DNA from: Chloroflexota bacterium
Lineage (GTDB): Bacteria; Chloroflexota; Dormibacteria; Aeolococcales; Aeolococcaceae
Length of the DNA: 7,298 nt
Assembly: GCA_005889515.1 (NCBI GenBank)
Contig: VBHE01000243.1
Coordinates: 1-7,298 of the forward strand
Direction of reading: 5' to 3'
Below the pieces are notes generated by a model that was not told where the DNA came from, did not search any database, and was given only the letters and a program-made list of their open reading frames with translations. Of the stretch, positions 1-6,718 are shown one piece after another; positions within the stretch are counted from its first letter, which is position 1; every line of letters starts with the position of its first letter. The position numbers were made by a program, and so were the translations under genes.

Positions 1-384
1 CCGGCGGTAGGCGACGAGCGCGTCGTGGGCGGCCTGGCCGCCCTCGCCGGCGGCCAGCGCACCCTGCACCGTCAGGCATCCCTTGGGGCCGCGGGGCCGG
101 GTGGTGCACTGGACCGCGCCGTGAAGCACCTGCTCGGCCACAGCCCGCGCGGTGGGCTCCTGAAGAGCTCGAACGCCGTAGCCCGCCGGGCCCAGCGTGT
201 AGCGCTCCAGCGCCTTGCGGAACAGGTCCTCCTTGTTGCCGAAGGCGGCATACATGCTCGTCCGCGTGATACCCATCGCCTCGGTCAGGTGGGGGAGGGT
301 GGCGCCCTCATACCCCCTGCGCCAGAAGACCTCGAGCGCGCGCTCCAGCGCTTGGTCGGCGTCGAAGCCGCGGGGCCTGCCCAT
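1..384 (-). CDS. TetR/AcrR-family transcriptional repressor (C-terminus cut by window edge)
   Basis: The 128 visible residues begin MGRPRGFD, the usual opening of this family. A classical TetR DNA-binding domain follows, with an alpha-helical start (residues 9-24), the helix-turn-helix around 28-48 (ATLPHLTEAMGITRTSMYAAF) and the GNKEDLF segment at 49-55. The ligand-binding domain begins after that and carries a PRGPKGCLTV stretch like that of many small-ligand TetR proteins; its last part lies outside the window. An in-frame ATG at 408 would add eight residues (MCTTQRPV). Neither start has a good ribosome binding site, and 384 was chosen from the family pattern. The gene is divergent from the dehydrogenase at 541, and the shared upstream region has two operator-like repeats, so it most likely represses that gene and itself. 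The inducer cannot be told. Confidence 0.93.
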   Translation of the reverse strand, partial: MGRPRGFDADQALERALEVFWRRGYEGATLPHLTEAMGITRTSMYAAFGNKEDLFRKALERYTLGPAGYGVRALQEPTARAVAEQVLHGAVQCTTRPRGPKGCLTVQGALAAGEGGQAAHDALVAYRR

Positions 385-430
385 CACCGGTCGCTGCGTT
401 GTGCACATGCCCCGAAGCATACCCAGATCG

Positions 431-451
431 GTATCGTACGGTACACAAGTG
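431..451. promoter_or_regulatory. Candidate TetR operator 1 (proximal to the tetR-type gene)
   Basis: The inverted-repeat core GTATCGTACGGTAC (431-444) is followed by ACAAGTG. The 21 bp match the second element at 478-498 in 17 positions and in the same orientation. Size and position between two divergent genes, one of them TetR-type, fit a repressor operator. Binding is inferred, not shown. Confidence 0.6.
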
Positions 452-477
452 CCGCGGGATGTGCTAGGGTCATATCA

Positions 478-498
478 GTACCGTCTGGTACATAAGTG
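478..498. promoter_or_regulatory. Candidate TetR operator 2 (proximal to the dehydrogenase gene)
   Basis: The core GTACCGTCTGGTAC (478-491) has perfect 5-bp arms, GTACC and GGTAC, around GTCT. It is followed by ATAAGTG, which repeats the tail of the first element. The element lies about 43 bp upstream of the dehydrogenase start codon, where a bound repressor could block its transcription. Confidence 0.65.
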
Positions 499-540
499 AC
501 CCGAGGTGCCTCGCGGCTCGGGATGAGGAGAGGACCTCCG

Positions 541-1290
541 ATGGGACAGCTCGACGGCAAGACCGCGGTCGTGACCGGCGCCACGACAGGCATCGGCCTG
601 GCGGCCGCCAGACGCCTGGTGTCCGAGGGCGCGCACGTCTTCATCACCGGGCGGCGCAAGCCCGAGCTCGATGCCGCCGTGGAGTCCATCGGTGCGGGCG
701 TGACCGGCGTCCAGGGCGATGTGTCGGTCCCCGAGGACCTGGATCGCCTCTATGACGCCGTGCGTTCGACGGGGCGCGGGGTGGACGTGCTGTTCGCCAA
801 CGCCGGGGGCGGCTCGCTCGCCACGCTGGAGCAGGTCACCGAGGAGCACTTCGACCAGACCTTCGACATCAACGTCAAGGGGGTGGTGTTCACCGTGCAG
901 AAGGCGCTGCCACTGATGAGCGACGGAGCCTCGATCATCCTGCCCGGCTCGACGGCCGCCACCTCCGGCGACGAGGCCTTCGGCGTGTACGCCGCCTCCA
1001 AGGCGGCCGTGCGCTCCTTCGCTCGCACCTGGGCCAACGAGCTCAAGGCCCGTGGCATCCGTGTCAACGCGATCGCTCCCGGGCCGACCGACACCCCCGG
1101 GATCACCGGCGCGGCTCCCGACGAGCAGCAGGCGGCGCAGCTCAAGCAGGCCTTCGCCGGACAGGTTCCGCTCGGCCGGATGGGCCGCCCCGAGGAGATC
1201 GCCGATGCGGTGCTGTTCCTGGCCTCGAACCAGAGCAGCTTCATCACCGGCAGCAACCTCTACGTGGACGGCGGCCTGAACCAGATCTGA
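541..1290 (+). CDS. SDR-family NAD(P)-dependent oxidoreductase
   Basis: A 249-residue protein of normal length for the classical short-chain dehydrogenase/reductase family, soluble and probably tetrameric. Visible motifs are the cofactor-binding TGATTGIG at 12-19, GRR at 37-39 (basic residues after the second strand, suggesting NADP(H)), Asp60, NAG at 87-89, and the tetrad Asn111, Ser137, Tyr150, Lys154 (YAASK). The C-terminus carries the FITGSNLYVDGG signature. The ATG at 541 was chosen because AGGAGAGG lies 7 bases upstream; the upstream in-frame GTG at 496 has no such site and falls in operator 2. The gene is divergent from a TetR-type gene and probably controlled by it. Such pairs often handle reactive carbonyls or xenobiotics, but the substrate cannot be read from the sequence. 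Confidence 0.96.
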   Translation: MGQLDGKTAVVTGATTGIGLAAARRLVSEGAHVFITGRRKPELDAAVESIGAGVTGVQGDVSVPEDLDRLYDAVRSTGRGVDVLFANAGGGSLATLEQVTEEHFDQTFDINVKGVVFTVQKALPLMSDGASIILPGSTAATSGDEAFGVYAASKAAVRSFARTWANELKARGIRVNAIAPGPTDTPGITGAAPDEQQAAQLKQAFAGQVPLGRMGRPEEIADAVLFLASNQSSFITGSNLYVDGGLNQI

Positions 1291-1353
1291 ACGATGTGGT
1301 CGGGAGCATGAGATGAATCTGGGAGGAGTAGGGATCTGGAGTGTCGAGCTGCG

Positions 1354-1402
1354 GCTCGGTGACCTCGGGGAAATCAGCGAAGGGCCGCCGAAGTCACCGA
1401 GC
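1354..1402. terminator. Long hairpin between convergent genes, possible bidirectional terminator
   Basis: The arms 1354-1368 (GCTCGGTGACCTCGG) and 1388-1402 (CCGAAGTCACCGAGC) pair in 14 of 15 positions around a 19-base loop. It lies 63 bp after the dehydrogenase stop and 77 bp beyond the hydrolase stop on the other strand, near the middle of the convergent gap. No T-run follows on either strand, so it is not a textbook intrinsic terminator; such U-less hairpins are common in high-G+C actinomycetes. Termination is inferred. Nothing else is apparent in 1291-1479. Confidence 0.5.
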
Positions 1403-1479
1403 TCGGCTGGGGGGCGCTGTGGATCCCTGGCCCCTCAGCAGGAGTTCTCGGTGGTCCGTCTGCATGGCGGTGGTCGCCG

Positions 1480-2175
1480 TCACAGCCTGACGATCAGGTC
1501 GCGGACGGCGGCGGGCCGAGAGAGGAATGGGTGGTGGCCGGCGTCGAGTTCCACGACGCTGGCTGCTCGACCGGCGAACTCGCGTTGCAGGTCGGCCGGG
1601 GTGCCCCGGTCCTGCGCGCAGACCAGGTAGGTCGAGGGCACGTGCTGCCAGGCCGCTGACTGCACCGGCTGCTCGAGGACCGCCAGGCTCTGGCGGGCCG
1701 TCTTGTCGATGGCCTGTCGCTGGATATCCGGGTCGCAATCCTGCAGGAACGTCTCGGCCAGGGCCTCCAGCCGGACGGTGAAGGTGCCGCCCTCGGGATC
1801 GATGTCGAGAAACGGAGCCGGCTCCTCACCGCCGAACGAGGAGAGGCTCTGGCCGATCTCGGGCAGGTAGCTGGACACGAGCAGCAGATGGCGCACGGCG
1901 TCGACCCCCGCCGCCGCCTCCGCGGTGACGATGCCGCCGTAGCTGTGGGCGACCACGACGGTCGGCTCATCGCTTGCGGTCAAGACTTGCCGGACCGAGG
2001 CGACATCGGCGGTGAGCCCGGGCCCTTGCGCACCCGTCGGCTCACCCGTCTCGCCGCAGCTGGGCAGGGCGGGCGCCTCGCTGGCGACGCCCCGCTCGGC
2101 CAGCAACTGACCGGTTCGGTGCCACCACCACGATCCGTCCTTGACGCATGCCCCGTGCACGAAAACGACCCTCAT
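1480..2175 (-). CDS. Alpha/beta-fold hydrolase (esterase-like)
   Basis: A 231-residue protein with the pattern of the small esterase-like alpha/beta hydrolases. The oxyanion-hole motif is at the N-terminus (FVHGACVKDGSWWWH, 5-19), the nucleophile elbow AHSYGG has Ser78, the likely acid is Asp189 (CAQDRGTP), and the catalytic His is at 214 in GHHPFLSRP. The first Gly of the usual G-x-S-x-G is Ala76, which this family tolerates. There is no signal peptide, so it is probably cytoplasmic. The start at 2175 follows GAGGAGG by 5 bases; an adjacent ATG at 2178 is too close to that site. An open extension to 2292 has no family similarity and is taken as leader. The substrate is unknown. It converges on the TetR-linked dehydrogenase but lies outside that control region. 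Confidence 0.92.
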   Translation of the reverse strand: MRVVFVHGACVKDGSWWWHRTGQLLAERGVASEAPALPSCGETGEPTGAQGPGLTADVASVRQVLTASDEPTVVVAHSYGGIVTAEAAAGVDAVRHLLLVSSYLPEIGQSLSSFGGEEPAPFLDIDPEGGTFTVRLEALAETFLQDCDPDIQRQAIDKTARQSLAVLEQPVQSAAWQHVPSTYLVCAQDRGTPADLQREFAGRAASVVELDAGHHPFLSRPAAVRDLIVRL

Positions 2176-2237
2176 CATGACCTCCTCATCGTGTCTCGAT
2201 CTGATCTGGAGCAATAGGATGTCGCGCTCTACCACGA

Positions 2238-2253
2238 CGCTCTCGGCAGAGCG
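2238..2253. repeat. Short inverted repeat in the hydrolase leader
   Basis: CGCTCT and AGAGCG flank CGGC, giving a perfect 6-bp-arm palindrome with a tetraloop. It lies 63-78 bp upstream of the hydrolase start codon. It could be an operator or a small mRNA hairpin; with 6-bp arms in GC-rich DNA, chance is also possible. Confidence 0.3.
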
Positions 2254-2311
2254 CGGGACCAGAGCCAACCTGCTGAACACGTGAGAATCCATCCGTCAGG
2301 CAATCACTACC

Positions 2312-2506
2312 CTTGATGCCGGCCGACTCGAGGTCGGAGGCGAAGGCGACTGTGATCGCGTTCAGTGCCGTCTTCGATGAGGAGTAGGTGCCGAACATCG
2401 AGCGGTGCGGGTTCGTCGGGTCCGAGTTCAGCGTGAGTGAGCCGCTGGAGCTCGATACGTTGGCGATCCGTGCCGCCGGCGCTTCACGAAGGAGTGGCAG
2501 CAACAA
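2312..2506 (-). pseudogene. Remnant of a second SDR-family oxidoreductase gene
   Basis: About 65 residues on the minus strand read as the central part of a short-chain dehydrogenase: LLPLLREAPAARIANVSSSS contains the strand before the catalytic Ser, and TYSSSKTALNAITVAFA contains the YxxxK catalytic pair. The match stops at ESAGIK (about 2312), where families continue with VNxxxPGxxxT; here the frame runs on as unrelated sequence to a stop at 2186. At the other end, sequence before LLPLLRE does not match the expected cofactor-binding half, and no TGxxxGIG or NAG motif is present in any nearby frame. Both ends are lost, so the piece cannot encode an active enzyme. It is not a copy of the dehydrogenase at 541, since the motifs and spacing differ. 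The surrounding 2188-2640 stretch holds no intact gene; one minus-strand frame nearby (about 2484-2696) stays open but is not recognisable. Confidence 0.75.
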
Positions 2507-2640
2507 GCCCTGCCAGTCTTGGAAGGCCGCCGTCGACCACGCTACGGTGCGCCGACGTACCCCGAAAGCCGGGCGTGATGACCCGCAAGTCGGAGCTGGG
2601 GCAGGCGCGGACGAGCCCCGCTCGATCCCTGCCCGGTGGC

Positions 2641-2668
2641 TCAGCAGTCCCGAAAACCGGGCTGCTGA
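2641..2668 (-). terminator. Hairpin spanning the stop codon of the SCO5389-family gene
   Basis: On the minus strand TCAGCAG then CCCG pair with CGGG then CTGCTGA: 11 base pairs, one bulged A and a GTTTT loop. The stem covers the last eight sense codons and the TGA. No U-run follows. It may act as a terminator or 3'-end stabiliser for the two-gene unit, or it may follow from the conserved C-terminal codons alone. Confidence 0.5.
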
Positions 2669-3042
2669 TTGAGGATCTGGCTGCGGATCGAGACAAAGGC
2701 CCGGTACTGCGCCGTGTCGACGTCGGCGGGGGTGAAGGCGGCGACCCGGTGGCAGTTCTGGAACGCGAAGCGCACCCCGAAGTGACGCTCCAAAGCGCCG
2801 CGGATAGCGTCGCTGGCGAGCGCGCGCAGCAGTTGCCCGCGGGCCTGCTCGCTGGGCGGGGCTGTGGTGTCGTCGGCGAAGACTCGTCCCTCGGTATCTC
2901 CCGTACGCAGCCGGGCGGTCACCCTGCTGCAGACCTGCCAGGCGTAGGGCAGTGAGCGCTCGACGGTGCGGACGAACTCCTCCGTGTCGACCTCTCCGTC
3001 CCGGGCCTGGTCGACGAGCGTCGGGGCGACATCGAGGGACAT
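2641..3042 (-). CDS. SCO5389-family protein of unknown function
   Basis: A 133-residue protein that I recognise as the SCO5389 family, named after a Streptomyces coelicolor locus. Family-like features are the MSLDV start, the LPYAW segment near residue 33, an EQARGQLLRALASDAIRGALERHFGV region (about 68-94) followed by FQNCHRVA, and the C-terminal LNQQPGFRDC. It has no signal peptide or membrane segment, so it is probably cytoplasmic. Conserved Cys and His in FQNCHRV could be functional, but no activity is known to me. The ATG at 3042 follows GGAGG by 8 bases; a GTG three codons earlier is less likely because it overlaps that site. It follows the P-loop ATPase gene by 16 bp on the same strand, so the two are probably co-transcribed and may act together. 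Confidence 0.88.
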   Translation of the reverse strand: MSLDVAPTLVDQARDGEVDTEEFVRTVERSLPYAWQVCSRVTARLRTGDTEGRVFADDTTAPPSEQARGQLLRALASDAIRGALERHFGVRFAFQNCHRVAAFTPADVDTAQYRAFVSIRSQILNQQPGFRDC

Positions 3043-3058
3043 GGCATTCACCTCCTGG

Positions 3059-4057
3059 TCATCGGCTGCCGGTGCGGATGGGCTGCTCCGCCGTCTCTCC
3101 GGGTTCGGCGACCGCGGAGCCCATCGAGAAGGTCGGATCGACCTGGACAGCCAGGTCCTCACCAACCGAGCTGCTCGCCCATGCGGTCGCGTTGCGGAGA
3201 TGGAACTCCACCGTCTGGCGGTGGAACTTCTCCCACTGTTTGGGCCGCGCGTCGACGGCGCCGCGGATGCGCGCCAGCGCTGCAACGTTGTCAGGCTCGA
3301 GGTCATCGAGCGATGTCGGCCGTCCCTTCTCCATGGCGCGTACCATCGATGAATGGCCAAGCCAGGTGAGCAGCGCGTCGCCCGCGTGCTCGCGCAGGAA
3401 GTCGACGTCCTCCGCAGCGTGCACCTTGTTGCCGACGACGGCGATGGCGACGTCGTGGTCTCGCGCGTAGTGACGGTACTGACGGAGCACAGACACGCTG
3501 CGCAGTGTCGGCTCGGCGACCAGCAGCATGAGGTCGAAGCGCGTGAACATTCCGGAGGCGAAGGCGTCGGCGCCAGCCGTCATGTCGACAACGACGTACT
3601 CTCCTGGTCCGTCGACCATGTGGTTCAGAAGCAGCTCGGCCGCACCCACCTTCGAGTGATAGCAGGCGACGCCGAGGTCGTCGTCGTTGAAGGGACCGGT
3701 CGCGAGCAACCGCAGCCCCGCGACGTGGCGGCCGAGACGCTCGTAGATCGGGTTCGACTCGGTCAGGCGAACCAGGCGCGATCCCGAGCCCGGTGGGGTC
3801 GTCTTCACCATCGAGTCGGACGAGCGGATCCGGGGATTGGTGCCCCTCAGATGGTCCTTGATCAGCGCGAGGTGCGCGCCCATCGCAGGGATCGTGGCGG
3901 CCTCCGCATCGCTCATGCCGAGGGCCCCGGCGAGGTGCTGGTTGATGTCGGCGTCGATGGCGAGGACGGGCGCTCCGTCGCGCACCAGGTGGCGGGCGAG
4001 GAGGGCTGCCAGCGTCGTCTTGCCGCTGCCTCCCTTGCCGACAAAGGCGACCTTCAT
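3059..4057 (-). CDS. CooC/MinD-like SIMIBI P-loop ATPase
   Basis: A 332-residue ATPase of the MinD/ParA/CooC group. The N-terminus carries the deviant Walker A GKGGSGKTT (7-15, with the early signature Lys8), then DADIN at 35-39, matching the DADxN of CooC-type proteins, and a Walker A'/B-like strand YVVVDMTAGAD with Asp158. A later VVGNKV fits the nucleotide-base site. CooC helps insert nickel into carbon monoxide dehydrogenase, and relatives drive metal-centre assembly or protein positioning by ATP-dependent dimerisation. The target here is unknown, and no CODH gene is in the window. Cys132 in GVACYHSK is a possible ligand. The start at 4057 places Walker A in the usual position; an in-frame ATG at 4081 would add eight residues (MHVEQSRP). 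It lies 16 bp before the SCO5389-family gene, which suggests an operon. Confidence 0.9.
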   Translation of the reverse strand: MKVAFVGKGGSGKTTLAALLARHLVRDGAPVLAIDADINQHLAGALGMSDAEAATIPAMGAHLALIKDHLRGTNPRIRSSDSMVKTTPPGSGSRLVRLTESNPIYERLGRHVAGLRLLATGPFNDDDLGVACYHSKVGAAELLLNHMVDGPGEYVVVDMTAGADAFASGMFTRFDLMLLVAEPTLRSVSVLRQYRHYARDHDVAIAVVGNKVHAAEDVDFLREHAGDALLTWLGHSSMVRAMEKGRPTSLDDLEPDNVAALARIRGAVDARPKQWEKFHRQTVEFHLRNATAWASSSVGEDLAVQVDPTFSMGSAVAEPGETAEQPIRTGSR

Positions 4058-4119
4058 TGGGCGAGACTGCTCCACATGCATCGATTGGAGGGACCGGCAC
4101 CAGTTGCGTGCTCGCCTAT

Positions 4120-4149
4120 ACAGTAATAGCTCTCATTACCTCATGGCAA
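4120..4149 (-). promoter_or_regulatory. Candidate promoter with palindrome for the ATPase/SCO5389-family unit
   Basis: On the minus strand TTGCCA (4149-4144) and TACTGT (4125-4120) are 18 bp apart and resemble a housekeeping sigma promoter. The spacer holds most of an AT-rich inverted repeat, GTAAT-N7-ATTAC (4123-4139), unusual in this GC-rich sequence and a possible operator. It overlaps the end of the preceding P-type ATPase gene. The call rests on pattern only. Confidence 0.4.
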
Positions 4150-6264
4150 GCCGCGAGAGGCGGAGAGCCGCGCCGGGAGCGCCGCAGTCTCGCCGTCCCC
4201 CGGTCAGCAGCTCGTCCTCCCAGCGGGTGAGCCGCGAGGAGTTCACCACCACGGCGACGCTGCTGGCGTTGTGCAGCACCGCGGCGAGGACCGGGTTGAG
4301 GCTGCCGAGCGCGCCCGCGACGAGCCCGAGCGAGTTCACCCCTATGGCGAGACCGTAGTTCTGCCCGATCACTCGCAGGGTGTGGCGCCCCAGCCGCAGT
4401 ACCGAGGCGACCTCGTTCAGTCGGCTGGCGGCCAGGGCGACGTCGGCGGTCTCAACGGCAACCTCGGTTCCGCCCAGGCCCATGGCGATGCCCACATCGG
4501 CGAGGGCGAGGGCGGGAGCGTCGTTGGTACCGTCGCCGACCATGGCGACGACGTGGCCGTCGGTATCCATCGTCCCAGCCTCGCCGCCACCGACGCCGCC
4601 GTGGTCGGGACGTCGCCGGTGAGCATCACGATGCGCTGCACCCCCAGCGCGCGCAGGTCGGCGAGCACCTGAGCCGACTCGGGCCGCACCGTGTCGGTGA
4701 CTCCGATGAGGCCAACCAGGGCCCCGTTGTGGGCCAGGCAGATGACGATCTCGCCGCTGGCGCGCATGTGCTCGAGCCACTCGGCCGCCTGCGGGGTCAT
4801 CTCCACGCCGTCGTCGGCGAGGAACTGCGGGCTGCCGACGAGCAGGCGGCTGCCGTGCAGGTCCGCCCGCACCCCCTGGCCGAGCAGCACCTCGCACTCC
4901 TCGTGAACCGGGATCTCGATGCGGCACTCGGCGGTATGACGCACCACCGCCTCGGCGAGCGGATGGCGCACGTGGATCTCGCTCGAGGCGGCGTAGGCAA
5001 GCACCTGTTCGGGGGTCCAGCCCTCGCCGCCGGTGACCACCACGCTGGTGACCAGCGGACGGCCGACGGTGAGCGTCCCGGTCTTGTCGAGGACCACGCC
5101 CTTGATGAGGATGCCGCGGCGCGCGCCGTTGCCGATGGCGGCGCTGATCGCCGTTGGCGTCGACAGCCCGGCGGCGCAGGGGCAGGCGATGAGCAGCATG
5201 GTCATCGCCCGCGCCGCGTCGCGGGTCAGCAGCCACGTGAGCCCGGCGAGCGCGAACGAGGTGGGGACGAAGCGCCGCGAGAAGGTGCTGGCCACGGTCT
5301 GGATCGGCGCCCGGTCGGCCTGGGCCACCTCGACGCGCTGGATGATGCGGCCCACCGCGGTGTCGCGGCCCGTCCGGGTGGCCCTCACTCGCAGTGAGCC
5401 GGACTGGAGCGTGGTGCCGGCGAAGACCTCGCCGCCCGTGTCCTTGTACACGGGCATCGACTCACCGGTGACCGCAGCCTCGCCGACGATGGCCTCGCCG
5501 CTCACCACTTCGCCGTCCACGGGCAGGGTGCAGGGAGCGTACACCGCCACCACGTCGCCGACCACGACGGCGGTGAGCGCGGTCTGCACCTCGACGCCCG
5601 CGCCCTCGCCCACCACCACCCAGCAGGTGTCATCGCCGAGACTGAGCAGGTCCTGGATGGCGCGGCGGGTGCGGCGCAGGGTGAGCTCCTGAAGGAACTC
5701 CCCGATGTTGAGCAGCCAGAGCACGGTGAGCGCCACCACGTTCTCGCGCAGGAGCAGGCTGGCCACGGTCGCGGCGGTGACCAGCGCGTCGGTGCCTCCC
5801 GGCGAACGGCGAGTCAGGCTGCGGGCGGCGCCGCGGAAGAACGGGTAGCCGGTGACCAGGGTGACCAGCGAGGCCACCATCGAGCCCCGGCCGGAGAGCA
5901 GCGGCGGGTGGCGGAGCAGCAGGCGGCGGACCGCGAGCACGGCGAGGGCGACGCCGCCGATCACCAGCCGGGCGACGCCGCCGTCCGCACCCGGGGGGGC
6001 CGGTCGCACCGCGATGGCGACCGGCGGGGCGTGGAGCGCCGTCTCCAGCACGGCGAGCAGGTCCGCCACGCCCATTTCCCCGGGGTCGAACCAGACCACC
6101 ACGTTGCCGCTGCGCGGATGGGTGCGCACCGCCCGCACCGGGGGCAGGTGCATCAGTTCGTGTTCGAGGTGGGCGGCGCGCGCGGGGTCACCGCGCATCG
6201 TCGTGGCGAGGAAGCGGGCACGTCCCGCCGCGACGTGCGCGCACACCGGCGCGGTACCGCTCAT
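4136..6264 (-). pseudogene. CtpC-like metal-exporting P1B-type ATPase, frameshifted with two internal deletions
   Basis: The parts read as a mycobacterial CtpC-type (Zn/Mn-exporting) membrane pump. In frame one from 6264: a degenerate N-terminal metal-domain-like region without CxxC, membrane helices from about residue 99, TGES at 266-269, CPCAAGL at 361-367 in a membrane helix, the phosphorylated Asp393 in DKTGTLT, HP at 434-435 and TGD at 549-551. In a second frame: MVGDGTNDAPALALADVGIAMG, then VETADVALA and the last helices with LHNASSVAVVVNSSRL, ending at 4136. The frames meet near 4575, after AARLG; there the roughly 20 residues with the conserved PEDK are missing. A second gap of about 13 residues lies between ILIKG (385-389) and VVLDKTGT, where homologues have a GGxxLE...D segment. 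As given, the gene cannot make a normal pump. A sequence or assembly error is possible. The start lies 13 bp after the PacL-like gene, so they form one operon. Confidence 0.85.
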
Positions 6265-6277
6265 CCGCCGACCGGGC

Positions 6278-6610
6278 TCAGTGCTCGTGGCCGTCGTGCC
6301 CGCCCGCTGTGGCGGCGGCGCCCGCCTCGGAGGGCGGCCGCGCCTCCTCCCCCAGCCGCCCCCGCGCCTCGGCGAGGAGGTCGCCGCCGGTCAGGCGGGC
6401 CCCCTCGGTCGCCCGCTCCAGCGACCGGGTGAGGCGGATCCCCTGGGCGATGCAGCCCACCGCCAGGGAGTGGACCGCGGGGCCGAGGCTGGGCCCGGCG
6501 CGGCGCGCTCCGCGAACCAGCAGATCGCCGGCGACGCCGATGGCGGCGTAGTGCGCGAGCCGGGACGCCAGAGCGCTGGCGCCTCCGGCGGAGTGGATGG
6601 GGTCGGCCAT
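6278..6610 (-). CDS. PacL-like (DUF1490-family) P-type ATPase partner protein
   Basis: A 110-residue protein directly upstream of the CtpC-like gene. It resembles mycobacterial PacL1 (Rv3269, DUF1490), a small membrane protein that assembles with CtpC in zinc-efflux platforms and binds metal through its C-terminal tail. Visible parts are a weakly hydrophobic N-terminal segment (about 20-33) that may insert in the membrane, a second apolar stretch (about 41-58), a helical Glu/Ala/Arg-rich region that ends GDLLAEARGRLGEEA (76-90), a Pro/Ala linker, and a terminal HDGHEH (105-110), comparable to the PacL1 metal-binding tail. The ATG at 6610 follows AGGAGAGG; an open extension upstream to 6763 overlaps the divergent promoter and is not family-like. 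Function is inferred from similarity and from the paired gene. Confidence 0.88.
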   Translation of the reverse strand: MADPIHSAGGASALASRLAHYAAIGVAGDLLVRGARRAGPSLGPAVHSLAVGCIAQGIRLTRSLERATEGARLTGGDLLAEARGRLGEEARPPSEAGAAATAGGHDGHEH

Positions 6611-6718
6611 GGCACCTCTCCTGCTCTGAGGGATCGGGGCAGGCCGGATACTGTACGGCTTCCCTGTCGGGGCGCGTCCTCCCAGGTCCTGTGCTGCGGC
6701 TGCATGATCGCCGCCCGG

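Noticed and set aside
526..539. GGAG-AGGAC-CTCC mini-hairpin that could hide the dehydrogenase ribosome binding site
   Set aside because: Only 4 bp long; too weak to claim regulation.
496..540. Upstream GTG start extending the dehydrogenase by 15 residues
   Set aside because: It lies in the operator-like repeat, lacks a ribosome binding site, and the added residues are not family-like; ATG 541 has AGGAGAGG at good spacing.
1313..1630. Plus-strand open frame after the dehydrogenase
   Set aside because: It runs into the hydrolase gene on the opposite strand, has no recognisable domain, and is typical of chance frames in GC-rich DNA.
2176..2292. N-terminal extension of the alpha/beta hydrolase
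   Set aside because: The added 39 residues have no family similarity, and the strong GAGGAGG site points to the start at 2175.
2437..2955. Plus-strand frame of 172 residues
   Set aside because: It overlaps the SCO5389-family gene and the SDR remnant antisense, with no coherent motif.
3303..4126. Long frames on both strands over the CooC-like gene
   Set aside because: They are shadows of the real gene: Arg/Pro-rich or low-complexity translations without motifs.
4620..5236. 5' part of the second long minus-strand frame within the pump gene
   Set aside because: Only its 3' portion (below about 4575) matches the pump; the 5' part is an Arg/Gly/Ala-rich shadow of frame one.
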